From DATBVX01 sp963695985 (GTDB lineage Bacteria > Pseudomonadota > Gammaproteobacteria > Steroidobacterales > Steroidobacteraceae), in contig CAVOIC010000009.1 in NCBI GenBank assembly GCA_963695985.1, positions 124,001 through 188,000 on the forward strand: DNA of 64,000 nucleotides. Direction: 5' to 3'. Every line of letters starts with the position of its first letter. Positions within the stretch are counted from its first letter, which is position 1. The position numbers were made by a program, and so were the translations under genes. This document shows, piece by piece, positions 1-8,927 of the stretch. The notes under the pieces were generated by a model. That model saw nothing but the letters and a program-made list of their open reading frames with translations. It was not told where the DNA came from and searched no databases.

Positions 1-1254
1 CGCGGAATGATTCTGAGCGGCGATCGCCTCATCGAGCGATTGCACCGGGATCACGTACAGGATCGGCCCGAAGGTCTCGGTCTGCACGATCGGCCAGTCG
101 TTGCGGGCACGCACGATCGCCGGCTCGACGAAGTTGCCGGGGCCGGGCCGGGCGCGGCCACCGCAGAGGATTTCGCCGCCCTGTTCACGCGCACGCGCCA
201 GGGCCGCCTCGAATTTCGCCACCGCCTGCCGATCGATGAGCGGACCACATAACGTGTCCGGTGCCAGCGGATCACCGATCCTCACCTGGGTGTAGGCGTG
301 CAGCAGCCGCTTCTCGAGTTCGGCCTGGCGCGCACGATGCACGAAAACCCGTCGCGTGCTGGTGCAGCGCTGGCCGGCCGTACCCACCGCACCAAAGACG
401 ATCGAAGGCACGGCGAGATCGAGGTTGGCCGATTCGTCGACGATGATCGCGTTGTTGCCGCCCAGTTCCAGCAGGCTCTTGCCGAGACGCGCCGCGACGC
501 GCTCGCCGACCTTGCGTCCCACCGCGGTGGAGCCGGTAAAGGAAACGAGCGCCACGCGTGGATCGGCGGTGAAGCGCTCGGCGAGCTCGTTGCCCCCGTC
601 GATGAAGAGCTGAAAGATGGGCGGCAGCCGATGCCGCGCCAGGACGCAATTGCAGATCTCCTGCACCGCGATCGCACACAGGGGTGTCTTCGGCGAGGGC
701 TTCCAAACGCTGACGTTGCCGCAGACGGCCGCCAGGAAAGCGTTCCACGACCAGACCGCGACCGGGAAATTGAACGCGGAGATGATTCCGACCACGCCGA
801 GCGGGTGCCATTGCTCGTACATGCGATGTTGCGGGCGCTCGGAATGCATCGCGAGACCATAGAGCATGCGCGACTGTCCGACCGCGAAGTCGGCGATGTC
901 GATCATCTCCTGAACCTCACCGTCACCCTCAGCCTTGATCTTGCCGTTCTCGAGCGACACGAGGCTGCCGAGCGCATCCTTGTGGGCGCGCAGCTCCTCC
1001 GCCATCAGGCGTACTGCTTCGCCGCGCTTCGGCGCCGGCACATGGCGCCACTCCTGGAATGCGGCCACCGCAGACTGCAGTACCTGCTCATAGTCGGCGG
1101 CGGTAGAGCAGCGGACCTGGGCGATGACCTCGTTGGTCGCCGGATTGAGCGAATCGATCAGCGGCCCCCGATTGTCCGCCGACCAGCCGGCGCTGCCGGA
1201 CCAGGTACCGGCATTCACCGGCTTGAGATTCAGTCGTGCCCGTATTTCGTTCAC
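1..1254 (-). CDS. ALDH7-type aldehyde dehydrogenase (alpha-aminoadipic semialdehyde dehydrogenase), C-terminus cut by window edge
   Basis: NAD-dependent dehydrogenase of the antiquitin/AmaB family, which oxidises alpha-aminoadipate semialdehyde (in equilibrium with piperideine-6-carboxylate) to alpha-aminoadipate in lysine breakdown. I translated 418 codons from a GTG at 1254; the reading frame stays open to base 1, so roughly the last 80 residues lie outside the window. The diagnostic block ELGGNNAIIVDE followed by GTAGQRCTSTRR (catalytic Cys in GQRCTS, general-base Glu in LELGG) is the ALDH7 version of the active site, and TETFGPILYV is present near the cut. The GTG overlaps the TGA of the upstream saccharopine dehydrogenase gene (GTGA), with a GGGAG about nine bases before it, so the two genes are translationally coupled. 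Family assignment is firm; the substrate is inferred from family and partner. Confidence 0.9.
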   Translation of the reverse strand, partial: MNEIRARLNLKPVNAGTWSGSAGWSADNRGPLIDSLNPATNEVIAQVRCSTAADYEQVLQSAVAAFQEWRHVPAPKRGEAVRLMAEELRAHKDALGSLVSLENGKIKAEGDGEVQEMIDIADFAVGQSRMLYGLAMHSERPQHRMYEQWHPLGVVGIISAFNFPVAVWSWNAFLAAVCGNVSVWKPSPKTPLCAIAVQEICNCVLARHRLPPIFQLFIDGGNELAERFTADPRVALVSFTGSTAVGRKVGERVAARLGKSLLELGGNNAIIVDESANLDLAVPSIVFGAVGTAGQRCTSTRRVFVHRARQAELEKRLLHAYTQVRIGDPLAPDTLCGPLIDRQAVAKFEAALARAREQGGEILCGGRARPGPGNFVEPAIVRARNDWPIVQTETFGPILYVIPVQSLDEAIAAQNHSA

Positions 1255-2423
1255 GACGCTTTCTCCCACAACTGCCGCTGGTGCCCAGCCTTGCCGGAGG
1301 CCACGACCTCGGACGAAACGTCCTTGGAGCCGCCCGGCGCGTAGTAGCGACCGAAGCGGTTCGTCAGGATTTCCGTGAGCCGGAAGTTTTCCTGGGCGAC
1401 GAACCCGTGATACTTGCCGCCGGAGCTCATCACGATATCGACAACTGCAGTGATGCCCGCAGCGGTCGTGACCTGAATCGCCGACCACAGCCGCCCGGCG
1501 ATGAGCTGCGGATAGATCTTGTTGACGTAGTTCTCTTCGCGCAGTTGCCCGTCCTGCAGGCCGGCCACCGCGGCGTAGACGATGACGACATCCTGCAACG
1601 TCTGCGGCACGGCGTTCTCGAGCACGTGCTTGAGCGTAGCGCGGTCGTGGTTGAGCTTCAGATCGTTCATGAGCAGGCGCATCTGGGCGCAGTGACCGGG
1701 GTAGCGGATGGTCTTGTAGTTCATGCTTTCGACGCGCTTGCCGTAAGTCTCGCCGAGCGAGCCCAAGCCCCCGGAGGTGTTGAACGCCTCGTAGAGGGTG
1801 CCGTCGATCTCGATCTCCTCCAGACCCTCGAGTGGTGCGGTTTCCACGAGCCGCCCGTCGCTGATCGCCTGGCAGGGATTGCCGTACTCATTGATAAGGC
1901 CTTCCGTGGACCAGGTAAGCGAGTACTTGAGCACGTTGTTCGGGTGCTGCGGCAGGGCTCCAACGCGCAGCTTCACGGTGCGGGGTTCGTCGAAGTGAGT
2001 GATCAGCTCGTTCGCGGCGATGCTGATGAAGCCGGGAGCGAGTCCACATTGCGGCACGAAGGCCGTGCTTGCGCCTTCTGCCGTGCGCCGTACCGCTTTC
2101 GTGACCTCGACGTCTTCGGTGAGATCGAAGTAGTGGATGTTGGCCTGTCGGGCCACGGTCGCCACGGCCAAGTTGCAGTAAAAGGGAAGGCTGGAGATAA
2201 CCGCATCGACCGGGTGTGCCTTCAGCTGCGCGGCGAGCGCGGCCGGGTCTGCAGCATCGAGTGCATGCGCCTGCAGATGGCTGAAGCCATGCGCGCGCAC
2301 GACCGCCTCGGCGGCCTTGCCGTTGACGTCGGCGAGGTGAACCCGATAGGCACCTGATTCCGCAAGCAAACCCGAGATCAGGGCGCCGATCTTGCCGGCA
2401 CCAAGGATGAGAATTCGATGCAT
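1251..2423 (-). CDS. saccharopine dehydrogenase family protein
   Basis: A 390-residue protein with an N-terminal Rossmann fold (LILGAGKIGALISGLLAE, residues about 4-21) and a C-terminal saccharopine-dehydrogenase domain, the usual length for the stand-alone enzyme. It would split saccharopine into glutamate and alpha-aminoadipate semialdehyde, which the downstream ALDH7 enzyme then oxidises; the 4-base overlap of the two genes supports that pairing. I chose ATG 2423 because the nucleotide-binding strand starts three residues later; an upstream in-frame extension to 2513 lacks family character. No lysine-ketoglutarate reductase domain is fused, and none is seen in the window, so how saccharopine would be supplied is not shown here. 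The gene is divergent from the DAHP synthase gene. Confidence 0.88.
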   Translation of the reverse strand: MHRILILGAGKIGALISGLLAESGAYRVHLADVNGKAAEAVVRAHGFSHLQAHALDAADPAALAAQLKAHPVDAVISSLPFYCNLAVATVARQANIHYFDLTEDVEVTKAVRRTAEGASTAFVPQCGLAPGFISIAANELITHFDEPRTVKLRVGALPQHPNNVLKYSLTWSTEGLINEYGNPCQAISDGRLVETAPLEGLEEIEIDGTLYEAFNTSGGLGSLGETYGKRVESMNYKTIRYPGHCAQMRLLMNDLKLNHDRATLKHVLENAVPQTLQDVVIVYAAVAGLQDGQLREENYVNKIYPQLIAGRLWSAIQVTTAAGITAVVDIVMSSGGKYHGFVAQENFRLTEILTNRFGRYYAPGGSKDVSSEVVASGKAGHQRQLWEKAS

Positions 2424-2575
2424 GAAAGCGACTCCGTACAGGGCGGTGCGCGGCCTGCTCGCGGCTGTCGTCATCAGCAGGCTGGCGCGAAAAAGGCGCG
2501 CATTCTGCCTCAACGGGCGCCCGAAAGCACCGTCTGGTTTTTGCGGTGCAGTGGGGCCGTGTGTACGATCCCACC

Positions 2576-3934
2576 ATGACTCTGAGCGCAGCTGTCAACG
2601 AGTGGCACCCCGCGAGCTGGCAGGCAAGGTCGGCGCAGCAGCAGCCTCGCTATTCGGATCCGTCAGCGCTCGAGCGGGTGATTGCGGCGCTCAGCCGGCT
2701 GCCGCCGATCGTCGTCTCCTGGGAGATCGAAGCGCTGCGCGAGCACATCGCCGCGGCACAACGCGGCGAGACCTTCGTGCTGCAGGGCGGTGACTGCGCC
2801 GAGAGTTTCGCGGAGTGCGAGTCCGACCGGATTGCGCAGAAGCTCAAGATTCTCCTGCAGGTGAGTCTGGTGCTGCTGCACGGGCTCAAGATGCCGATCG
2901 TGCGCGTCGGTCGGATGGCGGGCCAGTACGCCAAACCGCGTTCGGCGGATACGGAGACGCGGGACGGCCTGACGCTGCCGAGCTATCGCGGCGATATCGT
3001 GAATCGCGCCCCGTTCACCGCTGCCGACCGAGAGCCCGATCCGGAGCTGCTGCTGCGCGGCTACGAGCGCGCGGCGCTGACGCTCAACTTCGTGCGCGCG
3101 CTCATCGACGGCGGGTTTGCCGACCTGCATCACCCCGAGTACTGGAACCTGAGCTTCCTGCACCATTCGCCGTTGCGCGATGCGTATCAGCAGATCGTGG
3201 ACTCGATTGCCAATTCACTGGACTTCTTCGAATCGATGAGCGGCCGCCCCGTGCATGAGGTGAGCCGGATGGATTTCTACGCCAGCCACGAAGGGCTGCA
3301 CCTGCTTTATGAGCAGGCACAGACCCGGTTCATTCCGCGCCGGCAGCGTTGGTACAACCTGTCGACGCACATGCCCTGGATCGGCATGCGCACGGCCCAG
3401 GTCGACAGTGCACACGTCGAGTTCTTCCGCGGCATTGCCAACCCGATCGGCGTGAAGTTGGGTCCCGGGATGAACCCCGAGTGGCTGCAGGCGCTGCTGG
3501 AGCTTCTGAATCCCCAGAACCAGCCCGGCAGGCTTACCCTGATTCATCGCTTCGGAGTCAAGGAAATCGAGCGCGCGCTGCCGCCATTGATCCAGGCGGT
3601 GCGCGCGACCGGGCAGACCGTGCTCTGGATGTGCGACCCGATGCACGGCAATACCGAGACCACGTCCGGCGGCCTCAAAACGCGGCGCTTCGACAACATC
3701 ATGGGCGAGGTCGAGGCGGCGTTCCGCATCCACGACGAGCAGGGCTCCATCCTCGGAGGTGTGCATTTCGAGCTGACAGGCGAGGATGTCACGGAGTGCA
3801 TCGGTGGCGCGCGCGGCCTGACGGAAGCGGACCTGAAGCGCGCGTATCGCTCGACGGTCGACCCCCGGTTGAACTATGAGCAGGCGCTCGAGCTCGCGAT
3901 GCTCATCGCGCGTCACAAGGCCTCTTCGCGCTGA
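2576..3934 (+). CDS. class II 3-deoxy-7-phosphoheptulonate (DAHP) synthase
   Basis: Condenses phosphoenolpyruvate and erythrose 4-phosphate in the first step of the shikimate pathway. The 452-residue length and motifs are those of the plant-like class II enzymes, not AroFGH: GGDCAES near residue 71 (metal-ligand Cys), GQYAKPRS near 116, a ligand-bearing DPMHGNT near 355, and a C-terminal VDPRLNYEQALELA block. ATG 2576 opens a typical N-terminus with a conserved W-x-x-x-S-W stretch; an upstream in-frame extension to 2546 is not family-like. It stands alone, divergent from the lysine genes, and its last 22 bases overlap the end of the convergent pseudouridine synthase gene. Confidence 0.93.
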   Translation: MTLSAAVNEWHPASWQARSAQQQPRYSDPSALERVIAALSRLPPIVVSWEIEALREHIAAAQRGETFVLQGGDCAESFAECESDRIAQKLKILLQVSLVLLHGLKMPIVRVGRMAGQYAKPRSADTETRDGLTLPSYRGDIVNRAPFTAADREPDPELLLRGYERAALTLNFVRALIDGGFADLHHPEYWNLSFLHHSPLRDAYQQIVDSIANSLDFFESMSGRPVHEVSRMDFYASHEGLHLLYEQAQTRFIPRRQRWYNLSTHMPWIGMRTAQVDSAHVEFFRGIANPIGVKLGPGMNPEWLQALLELLNPQNQPGRLTLIHRFGVKEIERALPPLIQAVRATGQTVLWMCDPMHGNTETTSGGLKTRRFDNIMGEVEAAFRIHDEQGSILGGVHFELTGEDVTECIGGARGLTEADLKRAYRSTVDPRLNYEQALELAMLIARHKASSR

Positions 3935-4545
3935 CGCCGCAGCTGGGCGAGCACTCGCCGCGAATCGAGCTCGCGCGCCTCGCCCGGCGCCAGACCCTCC
4001 AGTTCCCACGGCCCGATCGCCCAGCGGATCAGGCGCAGTGTTGGCAGCCCGACCGCGGCCGTCATGCGCCGCACCTGGCGGTTGCGCCCTTCGATGAGCC
4101 CGATCTCCAGCCAGTGAGCGGGAATGTGTGCCCGATGGCGGATCGGCGGATCGCGCGGCCATAGATTGGCGGGCTCGGCCATCGCCCTGACCTGTGCCGG
4201 TCGGGTCAACCCATCTTTGAGCTCAACACCCTCGCGCAGGCGTTGCAGCGCGACCGCACCAGGTTCTCCCTCCACCTGGACCCAGTAGCGCTTCAGCAGT
4301 CGATACCGCGGCTCGCTGAGGCGCGCCTGGATACGCCCGTCGTCCGTCAGGAACAGGAGACCTTCGCTGTCGTAATCGAGACGGCCGGCCGGATACACCT
4401 CCTTCTCCCGTACGAACTTGCCGAGCGTCTCCCGGCCCGCGGCGTCCGTGAAGCGCGAGAGGACGCGAAACGGCTTGTTGAAGAGCAAACAACGCAAATT
4501 GCCACCGGTTTCTGCGACGTCGAAGACAAACCCCTGCGGTATCAT
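3913..4545 (-). CDS. rluE: rRNA large-subunit pseudouridine synthase, RluE/RsuA family
   Basis: A 210-residue RsuA/RluB/E/F-type enzyme that isomerises a uridine in ribosomal RNA; RluE in E. coli acts on 23S rRNA U2457. The catalytic motif GRLDYDSEG is present with the nucleophilic Asp at residue 57, followed by GLLFLTDDG and the C-terminal EGRNRQVRRM block. There is no N-terminal S4 domain, which favours RluE over RluB, RluF or RsuA. The 3' end overlaps the DAHP synthase gene by 22 bases and the 5' end lies only 27 bases from the presumed malate synthase start on the other strand, so promoter signals for one gene must lie inside the other. Confidence 0.87.
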   Translation of the reverse strand: MIPQGFVFDVAETGGNLRCLLFNKPFRVLSRFTDAAGRETLGKFVREKEVYPAGRLDYDSEGLLFLTDDGRIQARLSEPRYRLLKRYWVQVEGEPGAVALQRLREGVELKDGLTRPAQVRAMAEPANLWPRDPPIRHRAHIPAHWLEIGLIEGRNRQVRRMTAAVGLPTLRLIRWAIGPWELEGLAPGEARELDSRRVLAQLRRQREEAL

Positions 4546-4572
4546 AGGTCGCGCTCAGACGAGGAGAACGCT

Positions 4573-6177
4573 TTGACTGCATCGGGTGCGCCCGCCAGTG
4601 CCGGCTGCGATATACGCGGAGCTATGCCGGCCGGTTTTGAGTCGATTCTGACGCGCGAGGCACTCGATTTTCTGGCGGCGCTGGCGCGCCGCTTCACACC
4701 GAAAGTACATGAGCTGCTCGCATTGCGCGAGCAGCGCCAGCGCGCGCTCGACTCCGGCGTGCTGCCGGATTTTCTGCCCGAGACCCGCCAGATCCGCGAA
4801 TCCGACTGGCGCGTGGCACCTGTTCCCCAGGACCTGCAGGACCGGCGAGTGGAGATCACCGGGCCGACCGACCGCAAGATGATCATCAACGCCCTCAATT
4901 CGGGTGCGAAGGTGTTCATGGCTGACTGCGAAGACTCACTCACGCCGAGCTGGGACAACCTGATTCGCGGGCAGATGAACCTGCGCGATGCGGTGCGCGG
5001 CACCATCGAGTACGCGAGCCCGGAAGGCAAGCGTTACCGGCTGAATGCCGAGGTGGCGGTCCTCCTCGTCAGGCCGCGAGGCTGGCACCTGTTCGAGAAG
5101 CATCTGCTGGTCGATGGCGAGCAGGTGCCGGGAGGGCTGGTCGATTTCGGCCTGTACCTGTTCCACAACGCGCGCGAGCTCGGCAGGCGCGGCACCGGAC
5201 CGTACTTCTACCTGCCGAAGCTCGAATCACATCTCGAAGCGCGACTGTGGTCCGAGGTGCTGACGCATGCCGAGCAACTGCTTGGACTGAAGCGCGGCAC
5301 TTGCAAGGTCACGGTCTTGATCGAAACCATCCTGGCTGCGTTCGAGATGGACGAGATCCTGTACGAGCTCAAGGAGCACATCGTCGGACTCAACTGCGGA
5401 CGCTGGGACTACATTTTCAGTTTCATCAAGAAATTCGCCCGGCGCCCTGAATTCGTGCTGCCGGACCGTCAACAAGTGACGATGACGAGCCACTTCCTGC
5501 GCTCCTACTCGCTGCTCCTGATCCGCACCTGCCACCGGCGCGGGGCCTTCGCCATGGGTGGGATGGCGGCGCAGATCCCGATCAAGAACGATCTGCAAGC
5601 GAATGCGGAAGCGCTTGCGAAGGTCCGCGCTGACAAGGAGCGGGAAGCGAGCGACGGGCACGATGGCACCTGGGTGGCGCATCCCGGCCTGGTTCCGCTC
5701 GCGCTCGAAGTGTTCAACCAGTACATGCTCGGCCCGAACCAGCTGAGCCGCGTGCGTGACGACGTGCAGGTCGGAGCGGCGGATCTGCTGAAGGTTCCTG
5801 CCGGAACGATCACCGAAGGGGGGCTGGCCAACAACGTGAGCGTTGGGCTGCAGTACCTCGCGGCCTGGCTGGGAGGACTCGGTTGCGTACCAATCAACAA
5901 CCTCATGGAGGATGCAGCCACGGCCGAAATCTCACGCGCCCAGTTATGGCAGTGGGTCCACCATCCAACTGGCGTGTTCGAGGATGGCCGGCGCGTGACG
6001 CTCGACTTGGTCCGCGAGCAGATCGGGGTGGAGCTGCGTACTTTGAAGGCAAGGGCAGAGGAGGGCAATCCGGCGGCCGGTCATTATGAGCTCGCGGCGC
6101 GCCTGCTCGATCGCCTCACGGCTGAGCCGCGCTTCACAGCGTTTTTGACCCTGGTTGCGTATCGTGAGATCGATTGA
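4573..6177 (+). CDS. aceB: malate synthase A
   Basis: Condenses glyoxylate with acetyl-CoA to malate, the second step of the glyoxylate shunt. The protein aligns by eye with E. coli AceB over its length: VEITGPTDRKMIINALNSG, KVFMADCEDS, LNCGRWDYIFSFIK (about residues 273-286) and LMEDAATAEISR (about 443-454) with the catalytic Asp. I prefer the TTG at 4573, which sits 6 bases after a strong GAGGAG and gives 534 residues (E. coli has 533). An ATG at 4624 is the alternative and would leave more room for a promoter away from rluE. It is followed 33 bases on by isocitrate lyase on the same strand. Confidence 0.95.
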   Translation: MTASGAPASAGCDIRGAMPAGFESILTREALDFLAALARRFTPKVHELLALREQRQRALDSGVLPDFLPETRQIRESDWRVAPVPQDLQDRRVEITGPTDRKMIINALNSGAKVFMADCEDSLTPSWDNLIRGQMNLRDAVRGTIEYASPEGKRYRLNAEVAVLLVRPRGWHLFEKHLLVDGEQVPGGLVDFGLYLFHNARELGRRGTGPYFYLPKLESHLEARLWSEVLTHAEQLLGLKRGTCKVTVLIETILAAFEMDEILYELKEHIVGLNCGRWDYIFSFIKKFARRPEFVLPDRQQVTMTSHFLRSYSLLLIRTCHRRGAFAMGGMAAQIPIKNDLQANAEALAKVRADKEREASDGHDGTWVAHPGLVPLALEVFNQYMLGPNQLSRVRDDVQVGAADLLKVPAGTITEGGLANNVSVGLQYLAAWLGGLGCVPINNLMEDAATAEISRAQLWQWVHHPTGVFEDGRRVTLDLVREQIGVELRTLKARAEEGNPAAGHYELAARLLDRLTAEPRFTAFLTLVAYREID

Positions 6178-6210
6178 CGACCCGAGCGGCAAAGGGTCGA
6201 GGACCTGGCA

Positions 6211-7503
6211 ATGACGGCACCCGGCGCAAGTGAAATCCGCAAATACTGGCAGAGTGATGCGCGCTGGCGTGGTATCCAGCGCGTGTACCAGCCCGAGGAC
6301 GTGGTGCGCCTGCGAGGCACGGTAGTCGTCGAGCACACGCTCGCGCGCCTGGGGGCGGAGAAGCTCTGGAAGTATCTGCACGAGAAGCCCTTCGTCGGTG
6401 CGCTCGGTGCATTGACCGGTAATCAGGCCATGCAGCAGGTGCGCGCCGGCCTCGATGCCATTTATCTGTCCGGATGGCAGGTGGCGGGCGATGCCAACCT
6501 CGCCGCGCAGATGTATCCCGACCAGTCGTTGTATCCAGCGGACTCCGTACCTGCGGTCGTCCGGCGCATCAACAACACCCTGCAACGCGCGGATCAGATC
6601 TGCCATGCCGAGGGTGACCACAGCATCGACTGGCTGCGGCCGATCGTCGCGGATGCGGAGGCCGGGTTCGGCGGTGTGCTCAACGCTTTCGAGCTCATGA
6701 AGGCCATGATCGAAGCTGGGGCGGCGGGTGTGCACTTCGAGGATCAGCTCGCCTCGGTAAAGAAGTGCGGCCACATGGGTGGCAAAGTGCTGGTGCCGAC
6801 TTCCGAGGCAATCAACAAGCTGACCGCGGCGCGTCTCGCGGCGGACATCTGCAGCGTGCCGACGATCCTGATTGCGCGCACCGATGCGGACGCGGCGAAT
6901 CTGCTGACTTCAGATGTGGACGAGCGCGACCGCCCGTTCATTGAGAAGCGTGAGCGCAGCTCCGAGGGCTACTACCACGTGAAAGCGGGGCTCGATGCGG
7001 CTATCGCCCGGGGCCTGGCCTACGCCCCGTACGCTGATCTCGTTTGGTGCGAGACTGCAATGCCGGACCTGCAGCAAGCGCGCCGCTTCGCCGAAGGCAT
7101 CCACAGACAATTCCCCGAAAAGCTCCTGGCGTACAACTGCTCGCCCTCGTTCAACTGGAAGCAGAAGCTCGACGATGCCGCTATCGCCCGATTCCAGCGT
7201 GAGCTCGGCGCGATGGGGTTCAAGTTCCAGTTCGTGACCCTGGCAGGATTCCACGCGCTCAACTTCAGCATGTACGAGCTGGCGCGCGGCTATCGCGAGC
7301 GCCAAATGAGCGCGTACGTGGAACTGCAGCAGGCAGAGTTCGCCGCCGAAGCGTCCGGTTACACGGCGACGCGTCACCAGCGCGAGGTCGGTGCGGGATA
7401 CTTCGATGACGTGACCCAGACCGTGACGCGCGGCCAGTCTTCGATCACGGCGTTGAGCGGCTCTACCGAAGAGGCGCAGTTCAAACGCTCACGCCGTCGT
7501 TGA
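6211..7503 (+). CDS. aceA: isocitrate lyase
   Basis: Splits isocitrate into glyoxylate and succinate, bypassing the two decarboxylations of the TCA cycle. The signature KKCGHMGGK is intact with the catalytic Cys at about residue 186; upstream lie the GDANLAAQMYPDQSLYP and WLRPIVADAEAGFGG blocks, and downstream NCSPSFNWKQ. At 430 residues it matches the E. coli-type short enzyme. It forms an operon-like run aceB-aceA followed after 89 bases by icd, so the branch-point enzymes sit together. No aceK (isocitrate dehydrogenase kinase/phosphatase) is adjacent or elsewhere in the window. Confidence 0.96.
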   Translation: MTAPGASEIRKYWQSDARWRGIQRVYQPEDVVRLRGTVVVEHTLARLGAEKLWKYLHEKPFVGALGALTGNQAMQQVRAGLDAIYLSGWQVAGDANLAAQMYPDQSLYPADSVPAVVRRINNTLQRADQICHAEGDHSIDWLRPIVADAEAGFGGVLNAFELMKAMIEAGAAGVHFEDQLASVKKCGHMGGKVLVPTSEAINKLTAARLAADICSVPTILIARTDADAANLLTSDVDERDRPFIEKRERSSEGYYHVKAGLDAAIARGLAYAPYADLVWCETAMPDLQQARRFAEGIHRQFPEKLLAYNCSPSFNWKQKLDDAAIARFQRELGAMGFKFQFVTLAGFHALNFSMYELARGYRERQMSAYVELQQAEFAAEASGYTATRHQREVGAGYFDDVTQTVTRGQSSITALSGSTEEAQFKRSRRR

Positions 7504-7592
7504 TCTCGACAAGCCGCTGCCGGGCGCCGCCCGCGAACGGTAGCGCGCGTTTCTGGTAAAGTTCGCGCCCCGCGGATTCACTGACCAGCGTC

Positions 7593-8927
7593 ATGAAGTA
7601 CGACCACATCGTTGTGCCCGCCGACGGCGAGCGCATCACGCTCAATCCGGATTTCTCGCTCAATGTGCCGGAGCGCCCGATCATCCCGTTCGTGGAGGGC
7701 GACGGTATCGGCATCGACGTCACGCCCGTCATGCAGCGCGTAGTCAATGCCGCCGTGTCCAGGGCCTACGGTGCCCGCCGGCGTATCTCATGGATGGAGG
7801 TCTATGCCGGCGAAAAGGCCAGCAAGGTCTATGGCGCCGGCGCCTGGTTTCCAGAGGAAACGCTGCAGGCGCTGCGTGACTTCGTGGTTTCGATCAAGGG
7901 GCCGCTCGGCACCCCGGTGGGCGGCGGGATCCGCTCGCTCAACGTCGCGATCCGCCAGCAGCTCGATCTATACGCGTGCGTACGGCCGATCCGCCACTTC
8001 TCCGGCGTCTCGACACCGATGAAGGACTCGAGCCAGGTAGAGATCGTGGTGTTCCGCGAGAACACCGAGGACATCTACGCGGGCATCGAGTGGCCCGCAG
8101 GCTCGCCCGAGGTACAGAAGCTCATCGCGTATCTGCACCGCGAGCTGGGAGTGACGTCCATCCGTTTTCCATCGAGCTCTGCGATCGGCATCAAGCCAGT
8201 GTCCCGGGAAGGTTCCCAGCGCCTGATCCGCAAGGCGATCCAGTACGCAATCGAAAACGATCGCGTCTCGGTCACCTTGGTGCACAAAGGCAACATCATG
8301 AAATTCACCGAGGGTGGGTTTCGCAACTGGGGCTACCAGCTGGCGCGCGATGAATTCGGTGCGCAGGAGATCGACAAGGGACCCTGGCTCGCCTTCCAGA
8401 ATCCATTGACCGGCCACCGTATCGTGATCAAGGACGTGATCGCAGATAACTTCCTGCAGCAGGCGCTGCTGCGCCCGGAAGAGTACGACGTGATCGCGAC
8501 GCTCAATCTGAATGGTGACTACATCTCCGACGCACTGGCCGCGCAAGTGGGCGGCATCGGCATCGCACCGGGCGGTAACATCGGCGACGGCGTCGCGGTG
8601 TTCGAGGCTACTCACGGCACGGCGCCCGGTTTCGCCGGCAAAGATCGTGTGAACCCGGGATCTATCATCCTGTCGGCAGAGATGATGCTGCGTTACCTGC
8701 GCTGGTTCGAGGCCGCCGATCTCATCATCAAGGGCGTTGCCGATACGATCGCCAACCGCGAGCTCACCTACGACCTGGCGCGACTGCGCGAGGCGATTCG
8801 TGCGCCCAAGCGCGAGCTCGCCGGGCGCAGGAACGTGGAGGAAGATCTGCAGCGCCTCATTCCCGGTGCGAAGCTGGTCGGTACCAGCGGCTTCGGGGAG
8901 GCCGTGATTCGCCACATGAATGACTGA
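7593..8927 (+). CDS. icd: isocitrate dehydrogenase (NADP-type)
   Basis: Oxidatively decarboxylates isocitrate to 2-oxoglutarate and competes with AceA for substrate. The 444-residue protein carries FVEGDGIGIDVTP, the substrate/phosphorylation loop SLNVAIRQQLDLY with the Ser at residue 115 (equivalent to AceK-regulated Ser113 of E. coli Icd), FRENTEDIYAGIEW, and the C-terminal FEATHGTAPGFAGKD and NPGSIILSAEMM blocks. The regulatory Ser and its context are kept although no kinase gene is nearby. The end overlaps the start of uvrC (ATGACTGA), so the two may be translationally coupled. Confidence 0.95.
   Translation: MKYDHIVVPADGERITLNPDFSLNVPERPIIPFVEGDGIGIDVTPVMQRVVNAAVSRAYGARRRISWMEVYAGEKASKVYGAGAWFPEETLQALRDFVVSIKGPLGTPVGGGIRSLNVAIRQQLDLYACVRPIRHFSGVSTPMKDSSQVEIVVFRENTEDIYAGIEWPAGSPEVQKLIAYLHRELGVTSIRFPSSSAIGIKPVSREGSQRLIRKAIQYAIENDRVSVTLVHKGNIMKFTEGGFRNWGYQLARDEFGAQEIDKGPWLAFQNPLTGHRIVIKDVIADNFLQQALLRPEEYDVIATLNLNGDYISDALAAQVGGIGIAPGGNIGDGVAVFEATHGTAPGFAGKDRVNPGSIILSAEMMLRYLRWFEAADLIIKGVADTIANRELTYDLARLREAIRAPKRELAGRRNVEEDLQRLIPGAKLVGTSGFGEAVIRHMND

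Noticed and set aside
120..170. Suspected frameshift in the ALDH gene near its cut end
   Set aside because: A careful second reading of the reverse strand gives an unbroken frame through GGRARPGPGNFVEPAI, and 1254 bases from the GTG are a whole number of codons.
298..1344. Plus-strand open frame of 348 codons
   Set aside because: It is the antisense shadow of the ALDH7 gene, whose motifs are clear on the minus strand.
5883..6089. Small plus-strand frame within aceB
   Set aside because: Shadow frame inside a well-supported gene; no independent signal.
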